Origin: Erysipelotrichaceae bacterium
GTDB lineage: Bacteria; Bacillota_I; Bacilli_A; Erysipelotrichales; Erysipelotrichaceae
Length of the DNA: 64,000 bases
Assembly: GCA_015058955.1 (NCBI GenBank)
Contig: SVBJ01000003.1
Span: forward strand, 84,240 to 148,239
Direction: 5' to 3'
Each line of letters opens with the position of its first letter. Within the stretch, counting starts at the first letter, position 1. Shown here one piece after another: positions 35,839 through 45,016 of this stretch. The translations under genes were made by a program, and so were the position numbers. The notes beneath the pieces are model-generated. The model saw nothing but the letters and a program-made list of their open reading frames with translations, did no database searches and was not told the DNA's origin.

Positions 35839-36705
35839 TTATCCCTTGATACCGCCACGTGACATGCCTGAGATGATGTACTTTCTGGCGAACAGGAAGA
35901 TGATGATCATCGGCAATACGACGATTGTGGCAGCAGCCATCATTCTTTCGTTTCTCTGGCCACCTTCGGTCATGAATGCATAAAGTCCAAACGGTAATGT
36001 TCTTACATCCTTGGAGTTAGTTGCGATCATTGGCCACAGGAATGAGTTCCAGGTTGCGATTGAATTCAGCAGAATGATCGTTGCCAGTGAAGACTTGGCC
36101 ATTGGTACCATTACTCTCCACAGATACTTCCAGTCTGAGCATCCGTCTACTTTGGCCGCCTGATACAGTGATTCAGGAACACTGTCGAAGAAGCCTTTCA
36201 GAATGTAGGTATAGAAGATGCTTGACATAAATGGAAGAATCAATGCCCAGATCTTATTATGCAGATTCCACTGTACGATCGTACGGTAGTTGGTGATGAT
36301 GATCATTTCATATGGAACCATCATCAGTGACAGCAGCATGGAGAAGATGACTTCTCTGCCCGGGAATCTCAGTCTGGAGAATGCATAAGCAGCCAGAATG
36401 GTTGTGAATGAGCAGGTTGTGATACATCCTAACAGTGCCAGTAATGAGTTAACAAAGTACCTGGCAAATGGAGCTGTCTGGAATGCATAAACGAAGTTTT
36501 CAATGTTCAGCGGGTTCTGAGGAAACAGTGTAGGTGGCATCAGGTTAACCTCAACCTGTGTCTTGAATGCACCTGTGATCATCCAGTAGAACGGGAAGAT
36601 CATTACTACTGCACCAAGAATCAGAACGATGTACATTATGATGCGTCCAACGGAGATAGGTTCCTTATTTATTTGCATCTCTGTGTCTCTTGACTTGTTT
36701 GCCAT
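35839..36705 (-). CDS. Carbohydrate-type ABC transporter permease (UgpE/MalG-like)
   Basis: A 288-residue permease with six helices. The N-terminal hallmark FPFYWMITGAFKTQVEVN of the CUT1 family and the EAA loop ESLYQAAKVDGCSDWKYLWRVMVP (here ESLYQAAKVDGCSDWKYL) contact the ATPase. It overlaps the UgpA-like gene by 41 bp. The ATG at 36705 follows AGAGG with good spacing; a GTG at 36711 is two codons earlier. Last gene of the operon. Confidence 0.93.
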   Translation of the reverse strand: MANKSRDTEMQINKEPISVGRIIMYIVLILGAVVMIFPFYWMITGAFKTQVEVNLMPPTLFPQNPLNIENFVYAFQTAPFARYFVNSLLALLGCITTCSFTTILAAYAFSRLRFPGREVIFSMLLSLMMVPYEMIIITNYRTIVQWNLHNKIWALILPFMSSIFYTYILKGFFDSVPESLYQAAKVDGCSDWKYLWRVMVPMAKSSLATIILLNSIATWNSFLWPMIATNSKDVRTLPFGLYAFMTEGGQRNERMMAAATIVVLPMIIIFLFARKYIISGMSRGGIKG

Positions 36706-37603
36706 CTTCACCTCTCTCCTTTCTAGCCCATGCCTGTACTAAGCGCTGCAGCATTGTGAATGCGAACACTGTGATCAGCAGCATGACGGCAGCTGCTGAT
36801 GCCAGGCCGTATTTCGGCGGCGTCAGTACTCTGAATTCGTAGTAGATGTAGTAAACGACTGTGAACAGGTTGTATGCAACACCCGGACCTGAGAACAGTG
36901 GGAACAGTTCGTGATACATCTTGAATGTATTGATTGAGTTAATGATGATTACCAGCATGATGGTAGGTGCCAGCAGAGGTACGGTAATTCTGAAGAATAT
37001 GCGTAATGTCTTGGCGCCGTCTACCTTGGCTGCCGTGTAATACAGCGGGTCAATGTTCTGCAGACCTGACAGCAGCAGAATGATCGTATTCGGCAGGATT
37101 GACCAGATACCGAATACTACTACTGCCATGAAGTTACCGGATGACTGACCCAGCCAGTTGACAGGTTCCAGACCCATCAGACCGAGTAAGTAGTTTAAGA
37201 TACCGATCTTGTCATTGAACATGAATCTCCAGGCAAGACCTACGGCCAGTGATGAAGTAACCATTGGCAGGAAGTATGCTGTCTGGAAGAAAGCCTGGAA
37301 CTTGATTTTCTGGTTAAGCAGGTTAGCCAGAACAACAGCGATAGCTGTTGAGATAGGTACTACGCACAGTACATATTTGAATGTATTACCCAGAGCCTGT
37401 CTGAAGTAAGGGTCGGCGAATACCTTTTCATAGTTTTCCAGACCAACGCCTGTATAGGCACCGGTCAGGTATTTATATCCTTCCAGGAAGGACATTCTGA
37501 TAACGTTGACAATTGGATAAAGAGTGAAAACCGCAACAGAAATAATAAATGGCAGTAAGTATAGTAATGGCTTTATTCTCTCAAAGAATGGTCTCTTGAT
37601 CAT
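36665..37603 (-). CDS. Carbohydrate-type ABC transporter permease (UgpA/MalF-like)
   Basis: A 312-residue six-helix permease. It opens with LLYLLPFIISVAVFTLYPIV and has the EAA-type loop DPLYYTAAKVDGAKTLRIFF typical of CUT1 importers. Start overlaps the ATPase stop as ATGA at 37600. Pairs with the following permease to form the membrane channel. Substrate discussed under the binding protein. Confidence 0.93.
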   Translation of the reverse strand: MIKRPFFERIKPLLYLLPFIISVAVFTLYPIVNVIRMSFLEGYKYLTGAYTGVGLENYEKVFADPYFRQALGNTFKYVLCVVPISTAIAVVLANLLNQKIKFQAFFQTAYFLPMVTSSLAVGLAWRFMFNDKIGILNYLLGLMGLEPVNWLGQSSGNFMAVVVFGIWSILPNTIILLLSGLQNIDPLYYTAAKVDGAKTLRIFFRITVPLLAPTIMLVIIINSINTFKMYHELFPLFSGPGVAYNLFTVVYYIYYEFRVLTPPKYGLASAAAVMLLITVFAFTMLQRLVQAWARKERGEDGKQVKRHRDANK

Positions 37604-38649
37604 AAGTAACGCTCACCACTTTCGTAGTCAAAGACGAATACTCCTGTTTTCTTGAAGCCGATGCCAACTTCCTGGCCTCTTTCGAAGTCCAGACTGCTGT
37701 CGAAGTAACCACGTACTTCCTTGCCAGCCAGATCGAATGCCGTGATCTTTTCCTTACCCATTACAGAAGTCATGATGGCCTTGGCCTTCAGTTCGCTTTC
37801 AGGTCTGTATAATACGCTTTCAGATCTGAATGACAACCATACCTTCTTGCCTTCGTGTCCTTCAACTCTGACACCGCTGTCTGATCCGTCAGCCAGAATG
37901 ACATTGCCGTCCTTAACTGTAGCTTCAACCTTGTTGATTGGAGGGTTGCCTAAGAAGTCAGCAACGAAGCAGTTAGCAGGCTGGTCATACAGGTTCTGAG
38001 GCTTGTCATACTGCTGTAATACACCGAGCTTCATTAAGATGATGTGGTCGGAAATACTCATGGCTTCTTCCTGGTCGTGGGTTACGAAGATTGTCGTAAC
38101 ACCGGTCTCCAGCTGAATACGGCGGATTTCTTCTCTCATCTCAATACGGAGTCTGGCATCGAGGTTTGATAACGGCTCATCAAGTAACAGTAATCTTGGT
38201 TCCTTGACCAGAGCTCTGGCGATGGCGACACGCTGCTGCTGACCGCCTGACAGCTGGCCAGGCTTACGGTTAAGCATGGTATCAACATGTACCAGTTCAG
38301 CCATCTTCTTAGCTCTTTCGATTCTCTCCGCCTTTGGAACTTTCTTGATTTCCAGCGGGAAACAGATGTTCTCCAGTACCGTCATGTGCGGATACAGTGC
38401 ATAGTTCTGGAATACCAGGCCGATACCTCTCTTTTCTGATGAAACGTATGTTACATCGTCTTCATCAAAGTAGATCTTACCTTCGGTTGGATAGAGAATT
38501 CCAGAAAGCATGTTCAGCATTGTACTCTTACCACAGCCTGAAGGTCCAAGCAGGGTAACGAGTTCTCCGGATTCAATGACAGCTGAGAAATGGTCGACAG
38601 CTGTGTTGTCCCGGAATCTTTTGACAATGTTCTCTAATCTGATTTTCAT
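37600..38649 (-). CDS. ABC transporter ATP-binding protein (UgpC/MsmK type)
   Basis: A 349-residue ATPase: Walker A LLGPSGCGKSTMLNML, signature LSGGQQQRVAIARALVKEP, Walker B LLLLDEPLSNLDARLR, and the C-terminal MOBE/TOBE regulatory domain from about residue 240. Unlike orphan MsmK, it is encoded within its own operon. It starts 13 bases after the phosphodiesterase gene. Confidence 0.94.
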   Translation of the reverse strand: MKIRLENIVKRFRDNTAVDHFSAVIESGELVTLLGPSGCGKSTMLNMLSGILYPTEGKIYFDEDDVTYVSSEKRGIGLVFQNYALYPHMTVLENICFPLEIKKVPKAERIERAKKMAELVHVDTMLNRKPGQLSGGQQQRVAIARALVKEPRLLLLDEPLSNLDARLRIEMREEIRRIQLETGVTTIFVTHDQEEAMSISDHIILMKLGVLQQYDKPQNLYDQPANCFVADFLGNPPINKVEATVKDGNVILADGSDSGVRVEGHEGKKVWLSFRSESVLYRPESELKAKAIMTSVMGKEKITAFDLAGKEVRGYFDSSLDFERGQEVGIGFKKTGVFVFDYESGERYL

Positions 38650-38662
38650 AAATTATTCTCCC

Positions 38663-39970
38663 TTAAACATTTCTGTTTATGATTTCCTCAATTACTTTTC
38701 CATCAGTATCCTTCATTTCAAGTCCCAGCATTGCTGCCATTGTCGGTGCTTCATTGACCATGCTGCTTCTTTCAATGACTACTCCCTGTTTTACATCCGG
38801 TCCGCAGGCAATAAACGTTGTCGTTTCATCACGCCATGGCAGATGTCCGTGGCTGGCAACTGATGAATGCCGTCCGGCAGGCAGATATTTTTCGAAGGCA
38901 TCCCTTCCAGCCAGAGTGCTGGAGAAGGCCATTGGCTCTCTGCCTTCAATGACGAAGTCCAGCGGACCAACCAGTCCGAACTGTTCTTCAGCTTCTTCTC
39001 TGGTATAGAGATATCCGATGTTGTATTTCGGATCGTCCCTGAGGGATTTCAGGAAGTCATATACCTTTTCCCTCATCACCTTATCTTCAGGATCCCTTAG
39101 CTGGATCCAGGCTGACATCGATACGGAATGGCAATAAGCATCCCAGTCCGTCAACCTGCCGTTTTCATCGGTTCTGATGAAACCGGCATCTTTCAGCAGG
39201 ACATTGACATTCAGATTCATTGTGATGTTCTGCTGACCGTGGTCTCCCATGACCACGAAATCTGTATTATCAAAATCACCGTATCGGCGGATGCTTTCCA
39301 GCAGTACGCCGAATTCGTAATTATGCTTTCTCAACTGTTCCCGTGCCTCTTCACTGTAGACACCGTTTACGTGTCTGGCGCTGTCGAGGTCACACATCTT
39401 TACAAACATGACATCAGGCTGACCGTAATCACGGATGATATCCGGTGCCAGGGCCATGGTGAACAGATCCAGGCTTCTGTCCTTACCCATCAGGTAACGG
39501 CCGTATTTCCAGAAATATCTGTCCATCAGCTCATCAGAAGCATTGTTAACCAGGAACTGTCCCGGGTCATCACCGATGTATTTTGCCGGTACGATCATTG
39601 GCATGTTCAGCTTGATGTTCTTATCACCGCCGGTAACAGGCCAGCTCAGGGAGCAGGTAGTCATTCCCGCCTGGGCAGCATAATCGAAGATGGTAGGACA
39701 CTTGATGTCCGAACGCTGGTTGTACCATGGTGCATTGGCATTTTCCACTTCAACCTTTGCGTTATGCGGTACCCCTATCTTCTTTACTCTGTTACCAGTA
39801 ATAATAGAGCAATGACAAGGGTAAGTATAGCTTGGATATATCGGTTCAACATGCTTTATGTAAGAACCTTTTTCGAACATCCATGCGAAGTTGCTCATGC
39901 TTTTCATACTCTCAATGTCGTATGTGGCAAGAGCATCAAGCATGAACACAAACAGTTTTCTTCTTGTCAT
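38663..39970 (-). CDS. Type I phosphodiesterase / nucleotide pyrophosphatase (NPP, alkaline-phosphatase superfamily)
   Basis: A 435-residue enzyme of the NPP family. Metal and catalytic residues are visible: FVFMLDALA (first Asp), YPSYTYPCHCSIITG with nucleophile Thr49, MCDLDSARHVNG (Asp/His), VVMGDHGQQN (Asp-His) and the final HGHLPWRDE. It should hydrolyse phosphodiester or pyrophosphate bonds. There is no signal peptide, so it would act in the cytosol, after uptake. It lies between the solute-binding protein and the ATPase of an ABC importer, which suggests it cleaves the imported compound, for instance a glycerophosphodiester. Confidence 0.9.
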   Translation of the reverse strand: MTRRKLFVFMLDALATYDIESMKSMSNFAWMFEKGSYIKHVEPIYPSYTYPCHCSIITGNRVKKIGVPHNAKVEVENANAPWYNQRSDIKCPTIFDYAAQAGMTTCSLSWPVTGGDKNIKLNMPMIVPAKYIGDDPGQFLVNNASDELMDRYFWKYGRYLMGKDRSLDLFTMALAPDIIRDYGQPDVMFVKMCDLDSARHVNGVYSEEAREQLRKHNYEFGVLLESIRRYGDFDNTDFVVMGDHGQQNITMNLNVNVLLKDAGFIRTDENGRLTDWDAYCHSVSMSAWIQLRDPEDKVMREKVYDFLKSLRDDPKYNIGYLYTREEAEEQFGLVGPLDFVIEGREPMAFSSTLAGRDAFEKYLPAGRHSSVASHGHLPWRDETTTFIACGPDVKQGVVIERSSMVNEAPTMAAMLGLEMKDTDGKVIEEIINRNV

Positions 39971-40013
39971 TGCTCTATTCCTTTTAGATTATTCTATTAT
40001 TTTGCGTTTCGAA

Positions 40014-41270
40014 TTAATCGCTTAATGCAGCGTTTGCAGTTGCCTGTGCATCTGCTAATGTAGCTGCTACATCTGCCTTGTCGATGATGATCTTCTTGAT
40101 TGCTGCGACTAAGGCTTCCTTAGCTCCGCCTTCACCTGTTACGGATGGACGTGTGCCTGCGTATGACAGCATGCCTGCCAGTGCCTGGTTAGCGATACTG
40201 TTGTTGAAGTATTCCTTGTAAACTTCAGATTCTTCTACATCCTTGTAAGGAGTTGAAGCGCTGTACTTCTGGCAGAATGGTAAGTTGTTTTCTGCCTTAG
40301 TGAAGAACTTAACGAATTCTGCAGTTCCTGCATCTGTTGCTTCATCCTTCTTGAAGCCAACTAATGCACGTGTAGTGATTTCAGTGTACTGCTTGCCGCC
40401 AGCTACCTGTGGAACAGGTCCTGTAACGATTGTGAATCCCTGAGGTGTGATGTATCCCATACCTGCAGATGAACCCATGTAGCAGAAGTACTTCTGGTTG
40501 CCGAATGGGCCTGAATGATAACCTTCAGAATCAACTAACTGGAAGTATCCGGCTTCTTCAGCTTCCTTCCACCAATTCAGCCAGTCAGCGAACTTCTGAT
40601 TTGTCCAGTCAGAAGCTGTCTTGTTGCTGTCGATGTACTTTAAGCCTAACTGTTCGAGAACAACGATACCAACTACATCCGGTGAGTCTGGTCCGAAGCC
40701 CATGATGTCCTTGCCTTCTGCCTTTTCACCGTCAACTACGGTCTTGCAGGCTGCCAGCAGTTCATCCCATGTCTGAGGAATTTCAAGATTGTACTTTTCC
40801 AGTAATTCCTTGTTGTAGAACATGATTGAACCAGTGATTGTAGCGATAACTGCATGTAAGCCGCCATCAGCATATTCTGTTGAAGCTGCATAGACGCCTG
40901 GGCTTACACGGTCCTTGTAATCAGCTGCTGTGAAGTACTTGCCATAGTCAAGTGCCAGTCCAGCATCGATGTAGTCCTGTGCAGTGTTTGGATATAACCA
41001 TACCAGGTTAGGTCCAACGCCGTTGGTAACTGCTTCGTAAACCTTGCCAGAGAAACCATCTAATGGCTGAGTTTCCTGAGTTACATGATACTTGCCTTCG
41101 TTTGCTGCGTTGAATGCTGCAACGATGTCGGCAACCATCTGTTCGTCATGGTCTGTCAGAGTATGCCAGAACACGATTTCCTGTGCCTTTTCTTCTTCTG
41201 CAGGCTTGGTACATCCGGTGAAAGAGAATACCATTAATGCTGCGAGAAGCATGGTTAAGAATTTTTTCAT
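40014..41270 (-). CDS. Extracellular solute-binding lipoprotein (UgpB-like, CUT1 family)
   Basis: A 418-residue lipoprotein. The signal peptide ends in the lipobox FTGC (Cys19 or so), followed by an acidic linker (TKPAEEEKAQ) and the family-1 solute-binding fold: IVFWHTLTDHDEQM at the start resembles UgpB (FWHSM). ATITGSIMFYNKELLEKYN and IPQTWDELLAACK are typical. GGAGG precedes the ATG. First gene of the importer operon; with an NPP phosphodiesterase inside the operon a phosphodiester such as glycerophosphocholine or G3P is more likely than a plain sugar, but this is inference. Confidence 0.9.
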   Translation of the reverse strand: MKKFLTMLLAALMVFSFTGCTKPAEEEKAQEIVFWHTLTDHDEQMVADIVAAFNAANEGKYHVTQETQPLDGFSGKVYEAVTNGVGPNLVWLYPNTAQDYIDAGLALDYGKYFTAADYKDRVSPGVYAASTEYADGGLHAVIATITGSIMFYNKELLEKYNLEIPQTWDELLAACKTVVDGEKAEGKDIMGFGPDSPDVVGIVVLEQLGLKYIDSNKTASDWTNQKFADWLNWWKEAEEAGYFQLVDSEGYHSGPFGNQKYFCYMGSSAGMGYITPQGFTIVTGPVPQVAGGKQYTEITTRALVGFKKDEATDAGTAEFVKFFTKAENNLPFCQKYSASTPYKDVEESEVYKEYFNNSIANQALAGMLSYAGTRPSVTGEGGAKEALVAAIKKIIIDKADVAATLADAQATANAALSD

Positions 41271-41317
41271 AATTTCCTCCTCTTAAAATGTTATGAAACA
41301 ATTTCTTGTCTATGTAT

Positions 41318-41323
41318 ATTATA
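41318..41323 (-). promoter_or_regulatory. Likely -10 of the ABC importer operon
   Basis: TATAAT on the minus strand, about 48 bases upstream of the binding-protein ATG, in an A/T-rich stretch; the -35 is only a weak TTTAAT. Confidence 0.45.
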
Positions 41324-41370
41324 CTTTTTTTTCTTATAATATTAAACAAAAACTGCCCCCGATTTTACTA

Positions 41371-41398
41371 GAAAAGCATTCATTCACTGAATGCTTTA
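41371..41398 (-). terminator. Intrinsic terminator of the PHP phosphatase gene
   Basis: On the minus strand AAAGCATTCA pairs with TGAATGCTTT over five bases, followed by TCTAG; the T tract is short. Confidence 0.7.
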
Positions 41399-41440
41399 TT
41401 TACATTGATTTATCTGATTTTCGAAGCTTGCGGCAATCAG

Positions 41441-42307
41441 TTACAGTTCATGAAAATCGGGTTTCATCCCCGTAAAGGTTGTGTAATGTTCAAAGCCTGC
41501 CTGTCTTAATGCCCTGACGGCATCTTCAAAATGATCTGCCAGATATTTTGTGGTATGCGCGTCGGAACCTATGGTAATGATCCTTCCTCCCAGATCCCTG
41601 TACAGTTTCAGCACATCACCGGAAGGCATGGTGTTATCCAGCCCATAATGCCAGCTGGAAGTATTGATTTCTATTCCCTTACCGTCTCTTATTGCCAGTT
41701 TCAGTATTTCCGCAACGTAGTCTTCCACCTTGCTGAAAGGATAGCGCCCTTGCAGGTCATATCTGACAATAAGGTCAAGATGAGCTAAAATGCTGTAGTT
41801 CCTGAAGATTTTCATGACTTCGTAGATTTCCTTATAGTACCGTTCATTGTATTCCTGCTGTGTCTTTCCACGCTGGAAATCCTGATTCCACAGTTCCTTA
41901 TTATCGATCTGATGCATTGACAGCAGGACGAAGTCCAGTTCATCACGGTACTTTTCATACAAGTCCTCATATTTGTCAACGGTAACAGTCTGAATGCCGA
42001 ATTCCAGGCCCTGCTTAATGGTTATTCTGTCTCCGTATTTTTCCTTCATTAAGTGAAGCTTTTCAAAATACGCCGGATAATCAACATTAGCCATCGGTTC
42101 CAGTGACCCCGGACCGGTGCCGACTCCGTCACCTGTACGGTACTGAATGTTTCCTTCACTCCAGTCCTTTTTGATGCCGTAATCCACATGATCGGTAAAA
42201 CAGATTTCCTTCAGTCCAAGCTCAATTGCCCTTTCAACCTGATTCTCCATCAGTTCATTGGAATCATCACTGAATTGTGTATGTACATGAAAATCTGCCT
42301 TAACCAT
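41441..42307 (-). CDS. PHP-domain histidinol-phosphatase family phosphoesterase
   Basis: A 288-residue PHP protein. The metal-binding histidines are in KADFHVHTQFSDDS, ICFTDHVDYG, LLSMHQIDN, ILAHLDLIVRY and the final GSDAHTTKYLADHF. It resembles HisK-type histidinol phosphatases but no other histidine gene is near, so a general sugar- or metabolite-phosphatase role is equally possible. The ATG at 42307 has AGAGGTG upstream; a longer frame to 42343 is less well supported. Confidence 0.85.
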   Translation of the reverse strand: MVKADFHVHTQFSDDSNELMENQVERAIELGLKEICFTDHVDYGIKKDWSEGNIQYRTGDGVGTGPGSLEPMANVDYPAYFEKLHLMKEKYGDRITIKQGLEFGIQTVTVDKYEDLYEKYRDELDFVLLSMHQIDNKELWNQDFQRGKTQQEYNERYYKEIYEVMKIFRNYSILAHLDLIVRYDLQGRYPFSKVEDYVAEILKLAIRDGKGIEINTSSWHYGLDNTMPSGDVLKLYRDLGGRIITIGSDAHTTKYLADHFEDAVRALRQAGFEHYTTFTGMKPDFHEL

Positions 42308-42364
42308 TTCTGACACCTCTTTTACCTTATAATTATACTTCATTAACTTCTAAATAAAACACAC

Positions 42365-42386
42365 AAAAACCTGCTAAGCAGGCTTT
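42365..42386 (-). terminator. Intrinsic terminator of the hydrolase-membrane fusion gene
   Basis: On the minus strand CCTGC-TTA-GCAGG stem followed by TTTTTG. Confidence 0.75.
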
Positions 42387-42391
42387 GCGTT

Positions 42392-44401
42392 TTATACGAA
42401 TGATGATCCGCCGGTCACGATCCAGCAGGCCAGAACAGCACAGATAAGTGCACTGACATAAATGTTTCCGGTCTGGCGGTAGATATATGAACTGATGCCG
42501 CTGTATACTACGATCTGCGGCAATAACAGGATCATTAACGACATGAACGGTCCCCCGAACGTTGAACCAAACAGCAGGTCGGCACCAGGTCCCAGATTCG
42601 CAAAGAACGGAATGTACTCCAGTAAAACGATCAGGACAATGCCGCCGCACATTACCAGTGCCGTACGTCCCCAGGTTCTTAAGAATCCGGCAAATCCCTT
42701 CTGATAGGTACCATTGCTTCTGAGAGTAACCAGTGCCTTCTGTTCCGCCATCAGGAAATAGGCGGCAAAAAACAGAATGTATACGGCAAACTGTCCCAGT
42801 CTCATAAAATTGAATGTCGATAACATAGGCCAGATGATGCGCAGGTCAAGTTTGAACAGCAGGTGATACAAAGCCACAAACAGATATACAAACAGCGCCA
42901 TTAACAATACCAGAAGAACTGACTTGACAATGTACATGACATCCAGAGCATTTCCGGCTTCCTTGGTGGTCCAGCCCTTTTCATACAGAGTCTTCTTTTT
43001 CAGATTCTTCTTTTTGTTCTTCCGGCTGATTATCAGATTAATGATGAAGGTAAACAGCATGATAAACAGATACCAGGTTATCAGACCGTTGCCGACCGTC
43101 ATGCGGAAGATGTTTTCCGGCAAAGGTACCAGGGCATGTCCCAGCTGAGTGGCAAACGGATAGAGTATACCGGCTACCAGAATGGAGATCAGGGCACTGG
43201 CAAACCATTTCTTTCCCTTTAACATGCCTTCTCTGCCTGGTTTATCCTGTCTGACATGGCTGAAGAAAGGCACTTCGATCATGAAGGTCATACATGACAG
43301 CATGGCTCCCAGCATTAACAGTAAGGCTGCCAGATTCAGCCATTCCTTGCCCATCGCCTTCAGATTGGAAGAAGCCAGTTCGCTCTGAATGCCAAGCGCC
43401 TGAGTAAACCAGTCAATGGCGACACTCAGACCGTGGGAATCATGAGTCGTTAGACGGTGATTGGTATATAACAGTTCGATCCTTCTGGCAGAACCGCTGC
43501 TGAAGTCACCATAGGTGGTATTCCATTCACCGGTCTTGTTTATGCCCAGAAATTCCTTTCTCAGATCACTTTCCAGCAGCTTATCGGATACCGTGTTCTG
43601 ATAGTCACGGAAATAGGAGAACTCATCATACTTGGCCTGCAGCAGCAGGACATTATTGAAATGTATTGAGGAATCATAAACGGAGTTCCTGAATAACTCA
43701 CCGCACTGTAATACCGTGGCCTTAGGCGTGATGTCCTGACCGGCACTGTTTCTGGCACCTGAGTAAGCCGCCGATACCGACCATGATGCCCAGGTTCCCA
43801 TCGAGTGACCGGAAACCGCCAGTCTGGTTGGATCGACATAATCCAGCTCACTTAGCCACCTGTATCCTTCAATGCCGCCTTCTGCAGAGTCCTTGATGGA
43901 GTTGCCTTCTTCATCCCTGGAGTATTTATCCTTGAAAAAAGACAGATTGGAGAAGTTCATCATGATCTTGTAGCGGTTGGTTCCTCCTATTTTCTTGAAG
44001 GTACCTTTCGCTTCACTTTCTTCTCCGTAGTTGACACTGACCTTATGATTGACAAAGCCTCTTTCCAGTAAGCCCGGAACACTCTTGCCATGACCGTATT
44101 CATCAATGGTCAGCACCACAACACCTCTTCTGGCCAGTTCTATTGAATAAGCCCGGCAGGTCTCATGGTCATTCTGATAACCGTGCAGCAACAGTACGCC
44201 CGGAGCCTTGTTATCCCGGGTCGCTGAAACAGGTTTATACAGCTTGTAGGAAACATTGCCTGCATCTGTCCGGATCACTCCTTCGCTGATACGGATCTTA
44301 CCGTTATCGCTCTGGATCCCATTGGCCAGAAACATGCAGATAAAAGACGACAGTACCAGAATTGCCGTCAGGATCAGTGATTTCTTCTGACGTGGTGTCA
44401 C
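42392..44401 (-). CDS. Alpha/beta hydrolase fused to a multi-spanning membrane domain
   Basis: A 669-residue protein. One N-terminal helix (residues ~9-27) is followed by an extracellular alpha/beta-hydrolase domain to about 340: oxyanion region GVLLLHGYQNDHETC, nucleophile elbow LAVSGHSMGTWAS with the serine, and a histidine near THDSHGLS. After that come about eight membrane helices (from LNLAALLLMLGAMLSCMTFM onward). The pairing of an outer hydrolase with a polytopic domain points to an envelope lipid or polymer ester substrate, but none can be named. It starts with GTG at 44401 behind AAGGAG. Confidence 0.8.
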   Translation of the reverse strand: MTPRQKKSLILTAILVLSSFICMFLANGIQSDNGKIRISEGVIRTDAGNVSYKLYKPVSATRDNKAPGVLLLHGYQNDHETCRAYSIELARRGVVVLTIDEYGHGKSVPGLLERGFVNHKVSVNYGEESEAKGTFKKIGGTNRYKIMMNFSNLSFFKDKYSRDEEGNSIKDSAEGGIEGYRWLSELDYVDPTRLAVSGHSMGTWASWSVSAAYSGARNSAGQDITPKATVLQCGELFRNSVYDSSIHFNNVLLLQAKYDEFSYFRDYQNTVSDKLLESDLRKEFLGINKTGEWNTTYGDFSSGSARRIELLYTNHRLTTHDSHGLSVAIDWFTQALGIQSELASSNLKAMGKEWLNLAALLLMLGAMLSCMTFMIEVPFFSHVRQDKPGREGMLKGKKWFASALISILVAGILYPFATQLGHALVPLPENIFRMTVGNGLITWYLFIMLFTFIINLIISRKNKKKNLKKKTLYEKGWTTKEAGNALDVMYIVKSVLLVLLMALFVYLFVALYHLLFKLDLRIIWPMLSTFNFMRLGQFAVYILFFAAYFLMAEQKALVTLRSNGTYQKGFAGFLRTWGRTALVMCGGIVLIVLLEYIPFFANLGPGADLLFGSTFGGPFMSLMILLLPQIVVYSGISSYIYRQTGNIYVSALICAVLACWIVTGGSSFV

Positions 44402-44446
44402 GTTATTCTCCTTTCCCGGTGTTCATCTGATGTACACCGTATTATT

Positions 44447-44941
44447 TCAATTACATTCTCTGATGATCTTCCAGCTTTCAGTCAGTCTGTCCAGACTCCA
44501 GGCCGCATTGGCCGGAGAAGTAGAAGGCAGACGGACACATTTGCGTCCAATCTGTTTCTCCATGTACTTCTCATAGATGCTTTCCGCTTTCCCGCCATTT
44601 ACATAAATGTCCTTAATGTCTGCCTTATTCAGAATAATGGAAAGATCATTGACCCTGACATTGGTGATGGAAGAATCGGAAGATCCTCTTATTTCACAGC
44701 TGGCGATGACATCCCATACTGCCACCCCATGTTTCAGCAGAAACCGCTTCTTTTCCGCAATGGTTACCGGAACATCATCTTCAAATACCTCAGCCAGTAC
44801 CATCCAGAAGCGGTTACGCGGATGACCGTAGAAAAAGCCGGTTTCTCGTGATTTTACCGAAGGAAAACTCCCCAGGATCAGCACGCGGGAATTCTCATCA
44901 TATACCGGTGGCAATGGATGTATTACTCTGTTTTCTTTCAT
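44447..44941 (-). CDS. DNA-deoxyinosine (hypoxanthine) glycosylase, UDG superfamily family 6
   Basis: A 164-residue repair enzyme. RVLILGSFPSVKSRETGFFYG with GHPRNRFW is the hallmark of the HDG branch of the uracil-DNA glycosylase superfamily, and the second active-site segment is LPSTSPANAAWS. It should remove hypoxanthine (deaminated adenine) from DNA. There is no Shine-Dalgarno site; instead an extended -10 ends seven bases before the ATG, so the mRNA may be leaderless. Confidence 0.88.
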   Translation of the reverse strand: MKENRVIHPLPPVYDENSRVLILGSFPSVKSRETGFFYGHPRNRFWMVLAEVFEDDVPVTIAEKKRFLLKHGVAVWDVIASCEIRGSSDSSITNVRVNDLSIILNKADIKDIYVNGGKAESIYEKYMEKQIGRKCVRLPSTSPANAAWSLDRLTESWKIIRECN

Positions 44942-44948
44942 TAATTAC

Positions 44949-44957
44949 ATTTTACCA
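44949..44957 (-). promoter_or_regulatory. Extended -10 promoter giving a possible leaderless mRNA
   Basis: On the minus strand TGG-TAAAAT ends at 44949; the ATG of the glycosylase gene is at 44941, seven bases on, which is where transcription would start. Confidence 0.45.
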
Positions 44958-44990
44958 TTTTCCATCATCTATTTGCCAAATCACTGACAG

Positions 44991-45012
44991 AAAAAAGGAG
45001 TCTTGCGACTCC
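44991..45012 (-). terminator. Intrinsic terminator of the MuiA-like gene
   Basis: On the minus strand GGAGTC-GCAA-GACTCC followed by TTTTTTC. Confidence 0.9.
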
Positions 45013-45016
45013 CTGT

